From: a bacterium
GTDB lineage: Bacteria; Bacillota; Bacilli; Lactobacillales; Streptococcaceae
Length of the DNA stretch: 64,000 nucleotides
Direction: 5' to 3'
Assembly: GCA_905221325.1 (NCBI GenBank)
Contig: CAJNCS010000002.1
Location: 124,001 to 188,000, forward strand
The notes beneath the pieces were generated by a model. The model was not told the origin of the DNA, did not search any database, and worked only from the letters and a program-made list of their open reading frames with translations. Shown here one piece after another: positions 61,552 through 64,000 of this stretch; position 1 is the first letter of the stretch; each line of letters opens with the position of its first letter. The translations under genes were made by a program, and so were the position numbers.

Positions 61552-62370
61552 ATGGTCAAATTGTGGAGACGTTATAAACCCTTTATCAATGCAGGGATTC
61601 AGGAGCTGATTACCTATCGAGTCAGCTTTATTCTCTATCGGGTTGGCGATGTCATGGGGGCTTTTGTGGCCTTTTATCTCTGGAAGGCCGTCTTTGATTC
61701 CTCACAAGAGTCTTTGATTCAGGGCTTCAGCATGGCAGATATCACCCTCTACATCATCATGAGTTTTGTGACCAATCTTTTGACTAGGTCTGATAGTTCC
61801 TTTATGATTGGGGAGGAGGTCAAGGATGGATCCATTATCATGCGCTTGTTGAGACCAGTGCATTTTGCGGCCTCTTATCTCTTCACCGAGCTTGGCTCCA
61901 AGTGGTTGATTTTTATCTCTGTTGAACTGCCATTTTTAAGTGTTATTGTCTTGATGAAAATCTTATCTGGGCAAGGTATTGTAGAAGTGCTGGGACTAAC
62001 AATCCTTTATCTATTTAGCTTGACGCTGGCCTATCTGATTAACTTTTTCTTTAATATCTGCTTTGGATTTTCAGCCTTTGTATTTAAAAATCTATGGGGT
62101 TCCAATCTACTTAAGACTTCCATAGTGGCCTTTATGTCTGGAAGTTTGATACCCTTGGCTTTCTTTCCCAAGATTGTTTCAGATATTTTGTCCTTCTTGC
62201 CTTTTTCATCTTTGATCTACACTCCAGTCATGATCATTGTTGGGAAATACGATGCTAGTCAGATTCTTCAAGCGCTTTTGCTCCAGTTTTTCTGGCTCTT
62301 AGTGATGCTGGGCTTGTCTCAGTTGATTTGGAAACGAGTCCAGTCCTTTATCACCATTCAGGGAGGTTAG
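61552..62370 (+). CDS. ABC-2 exporter permease 1 (DUF990-like)
   Basis: A 272-residue six-span permease (MVKLWRRYKPFINAGIQELI). The start at 61552 follows AAAGGAG; the frame is open 14 codons further inside the ATPase gene but without a ribosome site. FGFSAFVFKN and the terminal spans match ABC2_membrane_6. It starts one base after the ATPase stop codon. Confidence 0.87.
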   Translation: MVKLWRRYKPFINAGIQELITYRVSFILYRVGDVMGAFVAFYLWKAVFDSSQESLIQGFSMADITLYIIMSFVTNLLTRSDSSFMIGEEVKDGSIIMRLLRPVHFAASYLFTELGSKWLIFISVELPFLSVIVLMKILSGQGIVEVLGLTILYLFSLTLAYLINFFFNICFGFSAFVFKNLWGSNLLKTSIVAFMSGSLIPLAFFPKIVSDILSFLPFSSLIYTPVMIIVGKYDASQILQALLLQFFWLLVMLGLSQLIWKRVQSFITIQGG

Positions 62371-62371
62371 T

Positions 62372-63157
62372 ATGAAAAAATATCAACGCATGCATTTGAT
62401 TTTTATCAGACAATACATCAAGCAAATCATGGAATACAAGGTGGATTTTGTGGTTGGTGTGCTAGGAGTTTTTCTGACCCAAGGCTTGAACCTCTTGTTT
62501 CTCAATGTCATCTTTCAACACATCCCCTCGCTAGAAGGCTGGACTTTTCAAGAGATAGCTTTTATTTATGGATTTTCCTTGATTCCCAAGGGACTGGACC
62601 ATCTCTTTTTTGATAATCTCTGGGCACTAGGGCAACGCTTAGTCCGAAAAGGAGAATTTGATAAGTATTTGACTCGTCCTATCAATCCTCTCTTCCATAT
62701 CCTCGTTGAGACCTTTCAGATTGATGCCTTGGGCGAACTTTTGGTTGGTGGAATCCTTCTAGCGACAACGGTCACTAGTATTAGCTGGACCTTTCCTAAA
62801 TTTTTGCTTTTCCTAGTTTGTATTCCTTTTGCGACCTTGATTTATACTTCCTTGAAAATTGCGACAGCCAGTATCGCTTTTTGGACCAAGCAGTCAGGCG
62901 CCATGATTTACATTTTCTATATGTTCAATGACTTTGCCAAGTACCCGATTTCGATTTACAATTCGCTTCTTCAATGGTTGATTAGTTTTATCGTGCCTTT
63001 CGCCTTTACGGCCTACTATCCTGCCAGCTATTTCTTGCAGGATAAGGATGTCTTCTTTAATATCGGTGGTTTGATTCTGATTTCACTTGTCCTCTTTGTC
63101 ATTTCTTTGAAACTATGGGACAGGGGCTTAGATGCCTACGAAAGTGCGGGTTCGTAA
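62372..63157 (+). CDS. ABC-2 exporter permease 2 (DUF990-like)
   Basis: A 261-residue six-span permease, homologous in plan to permease 1, beginning MKKYQRMHLIFIRQYIKQIM and containing LVRKGEFDKYLTRPINPLF, the cytosolic loop typical of this family. GGGAGG precedes the ATG; one base separates it from permease 1. A terminator follows. Confidence 0.87.
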   Translation: MKKYQRMHLIFIRQYIKQIMEYKVDFVVGVLGVFLTQGLNLLFLNVIFQHIPSLEGWTFQEIAFIYGFSLIPKGLDHLFFDNLWALGQRLVRKGEFDKYLTRPINPLFHILVETFQIDALGELLVGGILLATTVTSISWTFPKFLLFLVCIPFATLIYTSLKIATASIAFWTKQSGAMIYIFYMFNDFAKYPISIYNSLLQWLISFIVPFAFTAYYPASYFLQDKDVFFNIGGLILISLVLFVISLKLWDRGLDAYESAGS

Positions 63158-63170
63158 AAGGAAGAATCTC

Positions 63171-63198
63171 AAAGCCTTGTCTCAGGACAGGCTTTTTT
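63171..63198 (+). terminator. Terminator of the ABC-2 operon
   Basis: AAGCCTTGTC / GGACAGGCTT hairpin with a TCA loop, then TTTT. Confidence 0.9.
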
Positions 63199-63216
63199 AA
63201 TCGTGATGAAAATTCC

Positions 63217-63244
63217 TTGACATCTATTCTCAGAGTGCTATACT
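63217..63244 (+). promoter_or_regulatory. Promoter of tRNA-Thr
   Basis: TTGACA (63217-63222), 16-base spacer, TATACT (63239-63244), extended TGC. Confidence 0.85.
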
Positions 63245-63256
63245 AAAAGGGTAATC

Positions 63257-63329
63257 GCCGATTTAGCTCAGTTGGTAGAGCAACGCACTCGTAACGCGTA
63301 GGTCACAGGTTCGATCCCTGCAATCGGCA
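63257..63329 (+). tRNA. tRNA-Thr(CGT)
   Basis: Acceptor GCCGATT/AATCGGC, D-arm GCTC/GAGC, anticodon loop CTCGTAA (anticodon CGT, reads ACG), T-arm ACAGG TTCGATC CCTGC. No encoded CCA. The 3' ends of tRNA genes are frequent integration sites, and accessory DNA follows here. Confidence 0.94.
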
Positions 63330-63431
63330 TTTTGGGAAATGTAAAGAAAAGCAAAGAATATTCAAAATGTTAGTTTAAAGGCAATCATCACAAGTTAGCT
63401 TTTTAAAATAGGTTAGTATTTTTGGAATCTT

Positions 63432-63461
63432 TGACCAAAGTGTGACCAAAATTTGACCAAA
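63432..63461 (+). repeat. Three TGACCAAA direct repeats at 11-base spacing
   Basis: TGACCAAA begins at 63432, 63443 and 63454, i.e. about one helical turn apart, 100 bases after tRNA-Thr. It resembles an array of protein-binding sites, for example integrase arm sites. Confidence 0.7.
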
Positions 63462-63497
63462 AAGTCAATGAATATAGAATAAAGTGGATCAGGAAAC

Positions 63498-63543
63498 TGG
63501 TCTATTTTATTTTGTAGTTATTGAACAAAAGTGGTCTATTTTA
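63498..63543 (+). repeat. Direct repeat TGGTCTATTTTA upstream of hicA
   Basis: Two copies, 63498-63509 and 63532-63543. The second ends just before the -35 of hicA. Confidence 0.6.
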
Positions 63544-63545
63544 GG

Positions 63546-63574
63546 TTGACAAAAATACGCATAATGCGTATAAT
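63546..63574 (+). promoter_or_regulatory. hicA promoter with internal palindromic operator
   Basis: TTGACA (63546-63551), 17-base spacer, TATAAT (63569-63574). The spacer and part of the -10 form the palindrome ATACGCAT-A-ATGCGTAT (63555-63571), a likely HicB site. Confidence 0.82.
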
Positions 63575-63602
63575 AATAAGTGTAAGGAGGTAACGATAAT
63601 AT

Positions 63603-63791
63603 ATGCCACTTACAGGTAAAGAAATGGTGAAACTAGCTCTTGAGAATGGATGGGTTGAAGTTCGTCAAAGGGGAAGTCATCATCATTTTAAGAAAGAGGG
63701 TTTTTCTTATCTTGTCACGATTCCAGTTCATGGAAATGAAGATTTAGGAAGAGGTTTGGAAAGAAAGATTCTCAAAGATTTAGGATTGTAA
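63603..63791 (+). CDS. hicA: HicA toxin
   Basis: A 62-residue dsRBD-like HicA mRNA interferase. The catalytic histidine is in RQRGSHHHF (about 22-30), and the ILKDLGL end is typical. It cleaves mRNA when not bound by HicB. AAGGAGG lies upstream of ATG. It is the first gene of the pair, as usual for hicAB, and precedes hicB by 40 bases. Confidence 0.92.
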   Translation: MPLTGKEMVKLALENGWVEVRQRGSHHHFKKEGFSYLVTIPVHGNEDLGRGLERKILKDLGL

Positions 63792-63831
63792 GTCTTACAT
63801 TCCTAAGTCTTTTCATATCGGAGGTAGTAAA

Positions 63832-64000
63832 ATGTTAAAAACGTATCCAGCTATTTTTCATATAGAAGGAACAGGATATTGGGTAGAATTTCCAGAATTT
63901 GGTGGTGGTACAGAAGGAAAAAATATCGAAGAAGCGATGAAAAATGCTCGAGAAATGCTTGAAAATGTTTTAGCTTCTTATATCGATGAAGGGATGGCGC
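63832..64000 (+). CDS. hicB: HicB antitoxin, partial (3' end outside window)
   Basis: The first 56 codons of HicB: MLKTYPAIFHIEGTGYWVEF, then PEFGGGTEGKNIEEAMKNAR, the partially degraded RNase H fold that caps HicA. The C-terminal DNA-binding domain (HTH or RHH), which would act on the palindrome at 63555-63571, lies beyond the window. GGAGG precedes the ATG. Confidence 0.9.
   Translation, partial: MLKTYPAIFHIEGTGYWVEFPEFGGGTEGKNIEEAMKNAREMLENVLASYIDEGMA

Overview
The window is chromosomal DNA from a mitis-group Streptococcus (S. mitis, S. oralis or a close relative of S. pneumoniae). The reasons are the strongly streptococcal gene content (vex1-3 with vncRS, dpr, RNase J2, MurT/GatD, a Har/RclA-type reductase, CodY), extended -10 promoters (TGnTATAAT), strong GGAGG ribosome binding sites, and a BOX-type repeat between vex1 and vex2. 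I could not run a search, so the species is not fixed.

Layout. 1-844 (minus): the start of a P-loop kinase gene behind a T-box leader, then a small membrane protein. 1042-3468: a phosphoesterase, an Rrf2 regulator and a YdcF-like membrane protein. 3755-7591 (minus): a nucleotidyltransferase and a four-gene polar amino acid ABC importer. 7768-15428: recJ, rnjB, estA, a membrane-anchored matrixin and uvrC. 15418-18830: an AT-rich two-gene cassette (an HNH nuclease and an AAA ATPase, Septu-like) inserted at the uvrC/phosphoesterase junction, leaving a 31-codon copy of the phosphoesterase 5' end on the uvrC side. 18831-28660: the intact phosphoesterase, a lipoprotein, nitroreductase, pepV, a uracil-DNA glycosylase, rhodanese, brnQ, an M42 peptidase, a HIT protein, ldcB and rplK-rplA. 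28734-41335: GNAT, apt, metA, a DnaD protein, tpiA, a heterodimeric ABC exporter, dpr, a YjdM zinc-ribbon protein, membrane proteins, truA, a pyridoxine-kinase-like gene and an ECF S-component. 41438-46188 (minus): pepQ, gatD, murT and a Har-type flavoprotein. 46528-49749: a DEAD-box helicase, codY and a nicotinamidase. 49830-57349: tRNA-Leu, vex1-2-3, vncR-vncS, fba and a small unknown gene. 57584-60327: an McrBC-type restriction pair. 60558-63157: an ABC-2 exporter. 63257 to the end: tRNA-Thr followed by a hicAB toxin-antitoxin locus that runs off the window.

How the parts fit together. Most of the window is housekeeping: DNA repair (recJ, uvrC, the glycosylase), RNA turnover (RNase J2, the helicase), cell-wall modification (MurT/GatD amidation, LdcB trimming), peptide and amino acid use (PepV, PepQ, M42, BrnQ, the polar amino acid importer, CodY, MetA) and oxidative defence (Dpr, Har, nitroreductase). 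Three accessory defence or TA loci sit in it: the Septu-like pair, McrBC and HicAB. The Septu-like cassette is the most interesting, because its junction shows how it entered: the displaced gene was rebuilt with a new 5' end while the old 5' end remains as a stub.

Regulation visible in the sequence includes a T-box, a MET-box on the metA promoter, a CodY box on the codY promoter, paired L1-type motifs ahead of rplK and rplA, a HicB-type palindrome in the hicA promoter, and three genes (uvrC, truA, murT) whose promoters place the transcription start at or next to the start codon. All functional statements are from reading motifs and from memory of the families; no database was consulted.
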